Source of the DNA: CAVQFB01 sp963711675
GTDB lineage: Bacteria > Acidobacteriota > Terriglobia > Terriglobales > Acidobacteriaceae
Assembly (NCBI GenBank): GCA_963711675.1
Contig: CAVQFB010000006.1
Location: 310,001-374,000 of the forward strand
DNA: 64,000 nt
Reading direction: 5' to 3'
The position numbers were made by a program, and so were the translations under genes. A model generated the notes under the pieces. It was given only the letters and a program-made list of their open reading frames with translations, ran no database searches and was not told where the DNA came from. Of this stretch, positions 1-9,257 are shown piece after piece. The first letter of the stretch is position 1. Each line of letters begins with the position of its first letter.

Positions 1-289
1 CATGGCGACAGTGGCCACTCGGCGGGGAGTAAAACTTGTCCAGCAAAACGAATAAAGAACTAACTTGACTCCGACCGGCCTTCTCATGGAAGGCGATTAC
101 ACTCATTGCGAATTACATAGCCTTCGCCGCGCCGGCGCTCGAGCGGGGCTTCGGGATGATTGTTTCTTGCAACAACAGCAAACTGAGCCACTGCTCCCTC
201 GCGGTGGCGGTTTGCCGCCTTTGCTCCCGGTCATTTATACTCTTAGTTTGCCTTTAGGCGATTGAACCAACTAGGAGCAGCCATTTTTC
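1..289. other. Non-coding leader upstream of rpmH
   Basis: No convincing gene is visible here. The only support I see for function is a possible sigma-70-type promoter for rpmH (listed separately) and a short purine-rich ribosome binding site just before rpmH. Confidence 0.5.
212..241 (+). promoter_or_regulatory. Putative rpmH promoter
   Basis: A -35-like TTGCCG (212-217) and a -10-like TATACT (236-241) are separated by 18 bp and lie about 50 bp before the L34 start codon. This is a match by eye to the general sigma-70 consensus. Confidence 0.4.
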
Positions 290-445
290 ATGCCCAAGCG
301 CACATTCCAACCCAACCGTCGTCACCGCTCAAAGACGCACGGATTTCGTACGCGCATGAAGACCAAGAGCGGCCGTGCGGTGATCTCACGTCGGCGTGCC
401 AAGGGTCGGAAACGCGTCTCGGTGAAACCTGGTTTTCGCGAATAA
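290..445 (+). CDS. rpmH: 50S ribosomal protein L34
   Basis: This 51-residue, very basic protein begins MPKRTFQPNRRHRSKTHGF and ends KPGFRE, the standard L34 pattern (TFQP near the N-terminus, then HGFRTRM, then RRAKGRKR). L34 is a component of the large ribosomal subunit. The ATG at 290 is preceded by an AGGAG (273-277). It is the first gene of the rpmH-rnpA-yidD-yidC-jag block that leads into dnaA on the same strand. Confidence 0.97.
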   Translation: MPKRTFQPNRRHRSKTHGFRTRMKTKSGRAVISRRRAKGRKRVSVKPGFRE

Positions 446-502
446 ATTCCCATCTCCCGGAAAAACGGGTGCTTGCAAGTTGAAGTGGAAGCGTGAGCTA
501 TT

Positions 503-928
503 GTGAGCGCGAACGCTCCGAAAGGAGAGGCTGGCGCGTCCGGCTCCGGCCAGGGAATCGCCGGAAAGTTTCCGCGAAGCGCCCGCTTGCTGCGGCACTC
601 TGATTTCGAGCGCGTGTATCAGCAGGGCAAGCGCCACTTTTCTCCCCGCATGACTATCTTTTATCTGCGGCGCGACGAGGGGCAGGGGCTCAGAATCGGC
701 TTCACCGTGGGACGAGCTTTAGGCGGCGCGGTGGATCGCAACCGTATCCGGCGGCGAATGCGGGAGGCAGTGCGGTTGCGACGTCCGGCAGAGTTCGCGC
801 CTGTGGATGTAGTGATCAACCCGAAACGATCAGTTTTGCAGGCCGCGTTCGACGAACTGGTGGAAGAAGTAGGCCGCGGCTTCGACGCGATCACGCAGAA
901 ATTGGTCCCGAAGTCACGTGACCGTTGA
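503..928 (+). CDS. rnpA: Ribonuclease P protein component
   Basis: The 141-residue protein starts at GTG 503. It is the protein cofactor of RNase P, which matures tRNA 5' ends. The family signature RNRIRRRMREAVRL is present around residues 80-95, after a typical FTVGRALGGAVDRN segment. The first 25 residues (Gly/Ala/Ser-rich) have no counterpart in most RnpA, so the true start may be internal, but no better-placed ATG is visible. It lies directly downstream of rpmH, the near-universal arrangement. Confidence 0.95.
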   Translation: MSANAPKGEAGASGSGQGIAGKFPRSARLLRHSDFERVYQQGKRHFSPRMTIFYLRRDEGQGLRIGFTVGRALGGAVDRNRIRRRMREAVRLRRPAEFAPVDVVINPKRSVLQAAFDELVEEVGRGFDAITQKLVPKSRDR

Positions 929-940
929 TGATTTCGGGAG

Positions 941-992
941 GGCACAGCTTTAGCTGTGCCGCTACCTTCGCGGAAACGGAGGGCTTTAGCCC
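941..992. repeat. Two mini-palindromes with TTTA core
   Basis: GGCACAGC-TTTA-GCTGTGCC (941-960) and GGGC-TTTA-GCCC (981-992) are perfect short hairpins sharing the same four-base centre with unrelated stems. They sit in the rnpA-yidD spacer. They belong to the dispersed mini-palindrome family also seen near 17.2 kb and 60.55 kb. They lack a T-run, so a terminator role is not favoured. Confidence 0.6.
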
Positions 993-1039
993 CTAAGGGA
1001 TTTGCTCTTCAACGAGAGCATTGTGAGACGACTCTTAAC

Positions 1040-1303
1040 ATGACAAGCGATTCGCACCCCGCTACCGCATTCCAACGAGTCCCCAGATTACTGGTGTTGT
1101 CTTTGCTGCGTGTGTACAAGTGGGCGATTTCGCCTCTGTTCCCTCCCGCATGCCGCTACGTGCCCACCTGCTCGGAATACGCGGCCGAAGCGGTTGAGCG
1201 TTACGGTGTTTTGCGCGGTGGGTGGATGTCGCTTCGCCGGGTGCTTCGGTGCCATCCCTTTGTGAAGGGTGGCCTCGATCCGGTCGTGAAACCGCATTGC
1301 TGA
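1040..1303 (+). CDS. yidD: Membrane protein insertion efficiency factor YidD
   Basis: This 87-residue protein has the YidD hallmark: a short amphipathic N-terminal helix (LRVYKWAISPLFPPACRY), then PTCSEYA with conserved cysteines, then a GGW...RRVLRCHPF segment and a GLDPV ending. YidD is a small membrane-associated protein that aids YidC-dependent insertion. The ATG at 1040 was chosen because it gives the usual length; the frame is open further upstream to 956 but that part has no family match. It sits between rnpA and yidC as in most bacteria. Confidence 0.93.
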   Translation: MTSDSHPATAFQRVPRLLVLSLLRVYKWAISPLFPPACRYVPTCSEYAAEAVERYGVLRGGWMSLRRVLRCHPFVKGGLDPVVKPHC

Positions 1304-1374
1304 TTTCTACTATCGGCCATTGCATGACAAGCGCGCGTCCTGCAAAGCCCGGAAAGATCGACGGTAAGAAATAA

Positions 1375-3138
1375 TTGGCGGACTTTCAAAATCCTCAGCA
1401 GGAACCCGGAATGGAGCGGCGGCTGTTGCTGGTCTTCGCCCTCACGTTCCTGGTGATCCTGATTACCCAGCCTCTTCTGAAGAAATACGGTCCGCAGCCT
1501 CCACAGCCGAAGCCGGCGACTCAAAGCCAGGCGAGCGCCCCGCAGACCACGTCGACACAAGGTGCGCCGCCGACAGTTTCGGCGGCTCCCTCGCGAACGA
1601 AGAAGGCAACTCCATCCGAATCGAGCAAGCAAGCCAGCGCCGAAGCCGAAACCGTCGTTGAGAACGACCTTTATAAGATCACCTTCACCAATCGTGGTGG
1701 ACTGGTGAAGTCCTGGATCCTGAAGAAGTACACCGACGACAAGGGGGCTCCCCTCGAGCTGATCCACGCGACCGCAGCGGAAAAGTACGGTTACCCGCTT
1801 TGTCTCTGGACCTACGACGAGTCGCTGCGCAACAAGCTGAACTCTGCGCTGTACGTTTCATCAAGCTCGGGAAACCTCTCCGCCCCGGCCGAAGTCACTT
1901 TCGATTACGTGGATGCTGACGTCTCGGCTCACAAGACCTTCCGCTTCGACCACACTTACGTGGTTAACGTTGAGACCTCAGTGACCTCCCGCGGCAGCCT
2001 GGTTTCAGCCTTCCCCATGTGGCCGTCCGGGTTTGGAGACGAAACCAGTAACGCGGCTTATGCGGCCGCGCGAATCGAATACCAGTTCAACAACAATACC
2101 GAGCGCATCGCGATCAAGAAGATCAGTGGAGGCGCCACGATCCAGGGCCCGTTCCATTGGGCCGGCGTCGTCGACCAGTATTTCGGCGCCGTATTCCTTC
2201 CTGCCGATCCGCAAGGCGCCGTCATGGTCACGCTGCGCAATCCGATCGACGCGCTACGTGATCCTAAAGATCCCAACAACAAGCAGACCTTTAAGCAGGA
2301 TGTTCTCGGAGCGGGCGTGGGCAATCTTCACGGGCCAACCGCAGAGCGCCTCTATGTGGGACCGAAATCTCTCCCTGTCCTCGAAGCCGTCCAGATTCCG
2401 GGGCTGAGCGGCGCCGAACCTGATCTGCGCGCGCTCGTCGACTTCGGTTGGCTCGGCGTCATTGCCCGCCCACTTTTCCTCTGGCTCAAGTGGACCTACG
2501 CCCACATGGTCGGAAACTGGGGCTGGGCCATCGCCATCCAGACGCTGATCATCAACCTTGCTCTGCTGCCGCTGCGTATCTCGCAAATGAAGTCGATGCT
2601 GAAGATGCAGCGCGTGGCCCCGCAGATCAAGTCGATCCAGGAAAAGTACAAGAAGTACAGCATGAAAGATCCGCGCAAGGCAGCCATGAATGAAGAGGTC
2701 GCCGCTCTCTATAAGAAAGAGGGCGTGAACCCGGCCGGCGGCTGCTTGCCGCTCATCATTCAAATGCCGTTCCTGTTCGCCTATTACCGCATGCTCGGCG
2801 TCGCCATCGATCTGCGCCACGCGAACTGGCTGTGGGTGCACGATCTTTCGTCGCCTGACCCGTGGCATCTGCTGCCCATCGGCATTATCATCACCATGCT
2901 GTTCATGCAGCGCATGACGCCACAAGCGGGCATGGACCCGGCGCAGCAGAAGATGATGAACCTGATGATGCCGGTCATGCTGGGCGTCATCAGTTGGAAC
3001 CTCGCTGCTGGATTGTGCCTGTACTGGTCCGAGGGCAACCTGATCGCCATTGCGCAGCAGGCCATCATGAACCGCACTCCGCTGGGCCGCGAAATGCGCG
3101 AGATGATGGAGAAGCGCGCGCGGAAGAAAGACAAGTGA
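1375..3138 (+). CDS. yidC: Membrane protein insertase YidC
   Basis: The 587-residue protein is of the Gram-negative type. It has an N-terminal membrane anchor (about residues 14-32), a low-complexity Pro/Gln/Ser/Ala linker, a large periplasmic beta domain (about 90-345), and a C-terminal five-helix insertase core containing the cytoplasmic KMQRVAPQIKSIQEKYK loop and NPAGGCLPLIIQMP. The C-terminus is basic (RARKKDK). It inserts and folds inner-membrane proteins alone or with Sec. The start is TTG 1375 (MADFQNPQQ...); ATG 1411 just before the anchor is an alternative. Confidence 0.97.
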   Translation: MADFQNPQQEPGMERRLLLVFALTFLVILITQPLLKKYGPQPPQPKPATQSQASAPQTTSTQGAPPTVSAAPSRTKKATPSESSKQASAEAETVVENDLYKITFTNRGGLVKSWILKKYTDDKGAPLELIHATAAEKYGYPLCLWTYDESLRNKLNSALYVSSSSGNLSAPAEVTFDYVDADVSAHKTFRFDHTYVVNVETSVTSRGSLVSAFPMWPSGFGDETSNAAYAAARIEYQFNNNTERIAIKKISGGATIQGPFHWAGVVDQYFGAVFLPADPQGAVMVTLRNPIDALRDPKDPNNKQTFKQDVLGAGVGNLHGPTAERLYVGPKSLPVLEAVQIPGLSGAEPDLRALVDFGWLGVIARPLFLWLKWTYAHMVGNWGWAIAIQTLIINLALLPLRISQMKSMLKMQRVAPQIKSIQEKYKKYSMKDPRKAAMNEEVAALYKKEGVNPAGGCLPLIIQMPFLFAYYRMLGVAIDLRHANWLWVHDLSSPDPWHLLPIGIIITMLFMQRMTPQAGMDPAQQKMMNLMMPVMLGVISWNLAAGLCLYWSEGNLIAIAQQAIMNRTPLGREMREMMEKRARKKDK

Positions 3139-3194
3139 GCTTTTAGCTACTGGCTCTCAGCTCTTGGCCTTTGCGCATGAGCCTTCAGCTGTTG
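3139..3194 (+). repeat. Heptanucleotide-phased array, left arm
   Basis: Immediately after the yidC stop, units of seven bases follow each other in register: GCTTTTA, GCTACTG, GCTCTCA, GCTCTTG, GCCTTTG, CGCATGA, GCCTTCA, GCTGTTG. The first 16 bases are nearly complementary to 3279-3294 in the right arm, so the yidC-jag spacer can fold into a long hairpin. The array resembles the short tandem heptamer repeats (STRR) of filamentous cyanobacteria in form only. Confidence 0.65.
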
Positions 3195-3264
3195 GTTCGC
3201 ACTGGTGCGGTTCGATCTTGGCGAATGAGATTGTTTGCAAGAAACTCGGAATCGTCTCGACAAA

Positions 3265-3299
3265 GCTAGGTGCTAAAGGCTAATAGCTAAAAGCTGCTT
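3265..3299 (+). repeat. Heptanucleotide-phased array, right arm, in jag leader
   Basis: Five consecutive heptamers GCTAGGT, GCTAAAG, GCTAATA, GCTAAAA, GCTGCTT end four bases before the jag ATG and occupy the place where a ribosome binding site would be expected. They are complementary in sense to the left arm at 3139-3194. Confidence 0.65.
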
Positions 3300-3303
3300 T
3301 CCT

Positions 3304-3837
3304 ATGTCCATACCCGACAAAATCGCTGCTGCAAACAAGATCAACGAGCTGCTGAAGGGCATCGTGGCGAACGGAGGCCTGCGCCTGAAGTACCGCATCA
3401 CCGTCGATCCTCCCATGACTGAGGAACGCGACTGGGAGCGCCCCGAGATCCTGGTGCAGTTTGCCGGACCCGATGCTCCACTGTTGCTCGAACGCGGCGC
3501 CGAACTCCTGCGCTCGATTGAACTTCTGGCGCTCGAGATGCTTCGCCTTCCCGGCAATGAGCACGAAAAGATCAATTTCGATTGCATGAACCATCGCGCC
3601 ATGCGCCTGGAGGAATTGCGCCTGGCGGCTGACGTCGCCGCTCAAAAGGTGCGCCAGACCGGTGCGCCATACACCTTCGCGCCCATGTCGTCTCGCGAAC
3701 GGCGCATCGTGCACCTCGCCCTGCGCGAGCATGAGGATCTGCGAACCGAGAGCCAGGGAGAAGCAGCTCGGCGCTCTGTGGTGGTGTACCCAAAGGACTT
3801 CAAGGCTCCGGTGTCTTCGCCTTCACGACGACGCTAG
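3304..3837 (+). CDS. jag: Jag/SpoIIIJ-associated RNA-binding protein (R3H domain)
   Basis: The 177-residue protein has a KH-like N-terminal half and a C-terminal R3H domain: SSRERRIVHLALREHEDLRTESQGEA is split by the R-x3-H spacing (RRIVH) and is followed by RRSVVVYP. Jag-type proteins bind single-stranded nucleic acid and are co-encoded with YidC across bacteria, which matches the position here. It lacks an obvious Jag-N linker domain. The leader carries a heptamer array rather than a clear Shine-Dalgarno. Confidence 0.9.
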   Translation: MSIPDKIAAANKINELLKGIVANGGLRLKYRITVDPPMTEERDWERPEILVQFAGPDAPLLLERGAELLRSIELLALEMLRLPGNEHEKINFDCMNHRAMRLEELRLAADVAAQKVRQTGAPYTFAPMSSRERRIVHLALREHEDLRTESQGEAARRSVVVYPKDFKAPVSSPSRRR

Positions 3838-4279
3838 CCGCTGGTCACCACGTCACTTTGTCATTCCGAGTCGTCCGCAGCACAGACGACGGCATCTGAG
3901 GCATCTGCATTTCGCAACTTTACTTTCGCGTGTGACGGAACTCACTGCACGCTACCGGCCACGTAGAGAGAAGCTTACGCTGTCCTGAATTTCTGACACG
4001 GCAGCAGAAATTCTCGCACTTTGCACCACTTGAGTGGCAAATATCACCTGAGCGCTTGACAGAAGTCGCTCGGCGGGTCCTGAATTTCAAGAGAGAAAAA
4101 ATTCTGTTCGGAAGATTTCCACAAACCAAAAAATTTTGTGCTAGTATGCCGCTCTGTCCAGCTAGATGAAAATTTCTTGATGCAGGGCCTGTAGTGCTGC
4201 ATAGGCGATCGTTCTCCAGCTAAGAAGCCACCAAGTTTATTCCGGCGCCGTCTGCGGACGAGCCAGTTAATGAGCATTT
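3838..4279. other. dnaA upstream region
   Basis: This 442-bp spacer has no gene. It begins with a fragment of the dispersed TCATTCCGAG-type repeat (about 3859-3900). It contains one DnaA-box-like TTTCCACAA (4116-4124) in an A/T-rich stretch and an extended -10 element (4139-4147). A long leader then precedes dnaA. Confidence 0.5.
4139..4147 (+). promoter_or_regulatory. Extended -10 element, putative dnaA promoter
   Basis: TGC-TAGTAT matches the extended -10 (TGn-TATAAT) pattern and lies about 132 bp before the dnaA start, next to a DnaA-box-like TTTCCACAA (4116-4124). That placement would suit autoregulation. The same TGn-10 architecture is seen before gyrB and gyrA. Confidence 0.45.
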
Positions 4280-5663
<1,384 letters not shown>

Positions 5664-6008
5664 ACGGGCACCCGGTGAAGATTTCCACTCATCGTCGGCT
5701 TCTTCCTTCGCGATCTCTGTGGAGTGATTGTGGAAGCTGTGTAAGAGCCATCCGGAATCTGTTTTACTCGACCTGTTGTACCCCTCCTACCGCCAAATGG
5801 AGGCCCTATTTTCTACACGAGGTGCAGCGCGGAACCTGATGACAAAAAGCTGGTTGCAGGTGATTTCCACTTTTCAGGCCCGCCTACTGCTACTACTGGT
5901 TTTATAGATTTTATTTTTGATTATAGGAAGTAGTACAAGTAGCATCGAATTAGCAGCAGGCAGTAAACTTGTTCTTTGAATTTCGGGCGAGTGCAGGGAG
6001 AGTCAGTT
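5664..6008. other. Candidate replication origin (oriC) between dnaA and dnaN
   Basis: The 345-bp spacer contains several DnaA-box-like TTTCCAC cores: TTTCCACTC (5682-5690), TGTGGAG (5718-5724), TTGTGGAAG (5728-5736) and TTTCCACTT (5864-5872). An A/T-rich stretch (about 5899-5927) could serve as the unwinding element. Its position between dnaA and dnaN is a common site for oriC. None of the boxes is a perfect TTATCCACA, and no strand-skew calculation was possible. Confidence 0.45.
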
Positions 6009-7164
6009 ATGCCGGTCGAAGTGGCCACTGCGACAGGAACGACGACGATGGAGATCACAGTCAGCAAATTTGAATTGCTGCGTGAGCTAACCGCCACCCA
6101 GGGCGTGGTTGAACGCAAGACGACCATCCCGATCCTCTCCAACTATTTATTGGAAGCGGCGGGCGACAAGCTGTCGATCACCGCGACGGATCTGGATCTG
6201 AGCCTGCGTACGTCTTGTAGCGCCAAGGTCAAGAAAGAAGGCTCCTGCACCATTCCCGCCCGCAAGCTGCATGACTACGTAAAACTTCTTCCTGACGCCG
6301 ACATCACCATCAAGCTGCTTGAGAATCATTGGGTCAGCATTCGCTGCGGACGGTCGAACACCAAGATGGTCGGCATGGCGCGTTCGAATTTTCCCAGCTT
6401 GCCAGTGTTTCCCGACAGCAGGCGTGGTGAATATTCCGGCCCAGGTTCTGCGGTCAATGATCGCCAAGACCGGATTCGCCATCGCGAACGAAGAATCGCG
6501 CTATACGCTGAATGGCGCGCTGATGGTGCTCAAGCCTGAATCCATCACCATGGTCGCGACCGACGGCCACCGACTGGCGCACATCGAACGTCCTGGCGAA
6601 AAGTTCGAAGGCATCTCCGGCGAGATGAAAACCTTGATTCCGAAGAAAGCCATGGACGAACTCAAGTCGCTGGTTGACTCCACCGACGTGGAGACCATCG
6701 AGTTCGCCAAAGACGAGTCGACGCTTTTCTTCCGCATCGGACCGCGCCTGCTCACCTCGCGTCAGCTGACCGGCCAGTTCCCCAACTTTGAAGCCGTGCT
6801 GCCCAAGGACAACAACAAGCACATCACGCTCCATGGCGACGAACTCAGCGCCGCCATCCAGCGCGTCTCGCAGTTCGCCGACGAGCGCTCCCGCGCCGTC
6901 CGCCTGCGCTTGGAAAAGGGCGAGCTGAAACTTTCCGCCTCGTCCACGGAAACCGGCGAATCCGAAGACTCGATCGAAACCGACTATAACGGCGACGGCC
7001 TGTCCATCGGCTTCAACGCGGTTTATCTGCTCGATTTCCTGAAGGCGGTGGGATCGGGCGATGTGCGCCTGGAACTGAAAGACCCGCAATCCGCCGGCCA
7101 GCTCCGCCCCGGCGACAGCGAAGACTACAAGTACCGCTACATCGTCATGCCGATGCGGATCTGA
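6009..7164 (+). CDS. dnaN: DNA polymerase III beta subunit (sliding clamp), one frame break
   Basis: This is the ring-shaped processivity clamp of DNA polymerase III. The three-fold clamp is recognisable: an N-terminal KFELLRELTATQGVVERKTTIPIL, a middle ATDGHRLAHIE and a C-terminal end PMRI (family MPMRL/I). The frame breaks at about 6414, where removing the G in TTTCCCGACAGC restores FPTAGVVNIP. The corrected length is 384 residues. The ATG at 6009 is preceded by AGGGAG (5995-6000); ATG 6048 is an alternative. Confidence 0.94.
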
Positions 7165-7175
7165 GGAAACAAGCG

Positions 7176-7772
7176 TTGAAGAAGCCAAAGCTTGGAGCCG
7201 CTTGGGCTGAGTACGTCTTCCTCGACGTCGTGGGCTACTCCAAGCGCACACCAGAGGCCCAGAACTACGTAGTAGAAACCCTCAACAGGATTGTTCGGGA
7301 AGCGGTCGAAGCACACCACCTCGGCTCCGACCACGTGATCTTTGTTCCTACCGGGGACGGCATGTGTGTTGTGCTTCTAAATGTGGGTGATCCGTATGAC
7401 ATCCAGATGCAGATTGCCCTCACGATACTCGAACGCTTACACGAGCACAATTCCCGGACAGCCGACGAAGACCTAAGGTTCAAAGTTCGGATCGGTGTGA
7501 ATGCCAACAAGGACAACGTAATCGTCGACATCAACGGGAATCGAAACGTCTCGGGAGTTGGAGTGAACGACTGCTCAAGGATTATGGGCCAAGCCGATGG
7601 CAGCCAGATACTCGTCGGAACGTGCGTTTTCGAAACCCTTAAATCGCGTAAGGAGTATGTCTCGGCATTTAGACGATACCTTCGGTGGAGGTCAAGCACA
7701 AGGTTCCTCTCAACACTACCAGTTCGTAAGGACGGATTGCCATTCTTGGACGTCAACACTCCAGCAAATTAG
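7176..7772 (+). CDS. Orphan class III nucleotide cyclase-like domain protein
   Basis: The 198-residue protein starts at TTG 7176, 11 bp after dnaN. It looks like a stand-alone class III cyclase homology domain. A metal-binding Asp lies in VFLDVVGYS (near residue 17) and a second Asp in PTGDGM; the Asn/Arg transition-state pair is seen in GVNDCSRIMGQAD. No sensor or membrane domain is attached. After about residue 165 the reading frame no longer matches the family; in other frames EVKHKVPLN and YQFV look like the missing C-terminal strands, so the 3' end near 7685-7740 probably contains indels. Product specificity (cAMP or cGMP) cannot be told. Confidence 0.6.
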   Translation: MKKPKLGAAWAEYVFLDVVGYSKRTPEAQNYVVETLNRIVREAVEAHHLGSDHVIFVPTGDGMCVVLLNVGDPYDIQMQIALTILERLHEHNSRTADEDLRFKVRIGVNANKDNVIVDINGNRNVSGVGVNDCSRIMGQADGSQILVGTCVFETLKSRKEYVSAFRRYLRWRSSTRFLSTLPVRKDGLPFLDVNTPAN

Positions 7773-8434
7773 GGAATTCAACTGACGTCGAAGCATCTGT
7801 CTTGGCGCGACGTGACCTGAGGACGCGGGGCCTAAAGATCGCGGTTGAGATTGGTCCTTGCGAGGCGGAGATCCGTCTCGCAAAGCTTGCCAACATCGAC
7901 GTCCGGAAGCCGCTAACTGTAATGGGTCTGGATCATACCGGTGAATCTCACGGTTATAATCCGAAAAAGACCTGCTCATGCCGGAGAATTTGCTTTACAA
8001 GGAAATCTTCGTTCAACCCATACGTGGCTGCCCCTGCTCGGTAGGCTCCTTCGAAGTCTTGGAAGAATCCTAACGACACAAATGTCTTAATTACCACGCA
8101 ACGTCCCGATTATTGGATCGAACCCCTTGAGCTGTTGATCTGGGATTGGATTGCGCCGGCGAACTCCGGTCTGTCCGTAATGTGGCCCGCGCTAGAAATG
8201 CGAGCTTGACCGGTTTGTCGAAGTCCGCAGGTGTTCGCCATTGTGGGCTAATTACCGTTCGGCGACCCAGTGTCGATGAGCGCCGTCACTTTGAACGGCT
8301 TCTTAAGTTCGGTACGCGCCTGCTTGGCAAGCGTGAGGGTGGCCTGCGGGTGACCATACGACGATGATCTTCGGGCCAGTCCTTCGCAGCTCGGTTCGGG
8401 AATACGAACGAGAGTACTTCGCACCGTCCACAGA
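7773..8434 (-). pseudogene. Frame-broken region with retropepsin-like aspartic protease and repeat of the small-protein family
   Basis: No single frame is open. On the minus strand, 8431-8087 gives segments that read on when frames are changed: TLTLAKQARTELKKPFKV, then VTALIDTGSP (the Asp-Thr-Gly motif of retropepsin-like proteases), then TVISP and ISSAGHITDRPEFAGAIQ in other frames. From about 8100 to 7954 a second frame gives LGFFQDFEGAYRAG and LNEDFLVKQILRHEQVF, a paralogue of the small protein encoded just upstream (8435-8668). Below 7954 the segment LPDVDVGKL may be part of another protease copy. This is either a degraded tandem module or intact genes carrying many sequence errors. Confidence 0.4.
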
Positions 8435-8668
8435 TTAGTAAATGACGAACACCGGTTCGTGTTCGACGACCTGTTTGATGAGGAAATCCGTTCCGATGCC
8501 GAAGGTCTTAGCCCAGCCTTGAGGGCCGCTTCGTATGTGGGGAAGAAGCCCACTGCCGTCTTCTTACCAACTAAAACGAACTCGCCCGAGTGCGAATTCA
8601 GCCACTGTGCTTTGTTGGATTCGTACCAAGAGACTCTCTTCCAAAGACGCCTTGCGTTTGTGCGCCAT
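8435..8668 (-). pseudogene. Small hypothetical protein with GFF...FLIKQV...EPVF pattern (frame-broken)
   Basis: Starting at ATG 8668 the frame begins MAHKRKASLEES. With an extra base removed near 8626 it continues WYESNKAQWLNSHSGEFV and VGKKTAVGFFPTYEAALKAG. After a second correction near 8510 it ends FGIGTDFLIKQVVEHEP then VFVIY. Total length is about 77 residues. I recall similar small proteins next to retropepsin-like genes, which is also the case here, but I cannot name the family with certainty. A paralogous tail occurs at 7954-8100. Confidence 0.45.
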
Positions 8669-8780
8669 TTCTGCCACCGCTAGAATTTAGATTCAGAATG
8701 CCAAAATGTCGATAGCTCCAGACCAACTACTAATCTTGTAGTCAGTTTGGAATGGGGGCACATTTTGTAGAGGCATGCTA

Positions 8781-8816
8781 ACACATAATGTGTGAGACTC
8801 ACACAAAAAGTGTGTG
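8781..8816. promoter_or_regulatory. Operator cluster of alternating CACA/TGTG half-sites
   Basis: Four half-sites, ACACA (8781-8785), TGTGTGAG (8789-8796), CTCACACA (8798-8805) and TGTGTG (8811-8816), are spaced about one helical turn apart. The two central ones form a perfect 17-bp dyad around position 8797. The cluster ends two bases before the start codon of a small HTH gene, so autorepression is the likely role. Confidence 0.6.
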
Positions 8817-8817
8817 T

Positions 8818-9153
8818 ATGACCTATACCTTCGCAGAAACGATGCGGCAGAGGATGGAGGCCAAGAAACTCGGCTTGAAGGATGTTGCGGACAAGCTTGG
8901 ATGGAGCTTCGAACACATCCGGAAGCTTTGCAGCAGCGAGGCCTTTCCTTCTCGACCACTGCGAGAGGCGCTTGCGGACCTGTTGGAAATAGACAGAGTA
9001 GAGTTTGAGAAACAGGTTAACGCGGACAGGTGGCGAACGAAGATTGGGAAGCCTCGCGATGGGCACCCAAACACTGCCTCCCATCAATGCGGTCTGGGAC
9101 CAAGCTTACGCAGGATCAACAAGCCACCCTACTCTGCGTGGCCCGTTGCCTGA
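8818..9153 (+). CDS. Small Cro/CI-like helix-turn-helix protein
   Basis: The 111-residue protein starts at ATG 8818. Its first 65 residues read as a compact helical HTH domain of XRE type: FAETMRQRMEAKKLGLKDVA, then KLGWSFEHIRKLCS as the recognition region, then PLREALADLLEID. The remaining 45 residues are polar and without recognisable features. The gene lies directly behind a dense palindromic operator cluster. Alternative upstream start: ATG 8788, which would place the operator inside the gene and is therefore less likely. Confidence 0.6.
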   Translation: MTYTFAETMRQRMEAKKLGLKDVADKLGWSFEHIRKLCSSEAFPSRPLREALADLLEIDRVEFEKQVNADRWRTKIGKPRDGHPNTASHQCGLGPSLRRINKPPYSAWPVA

Positions 9154-9257
9154 GAAAGGAAAAGAAACGCAAGGCCTCCAGCCAGTGACCCCTGCCCTTG
9201 ACCCGCCCCGCTTTCCCGCGTACATTGGCCCGCACCCTGCCTGAAAGGAGCCTCTTT

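Noticed and set aside
3139..3299. Heptamer arrays as a CRISPR
   Set aside because: Units of seven bases without spacers do not form repeat-spacer structure; no cas genes are present.
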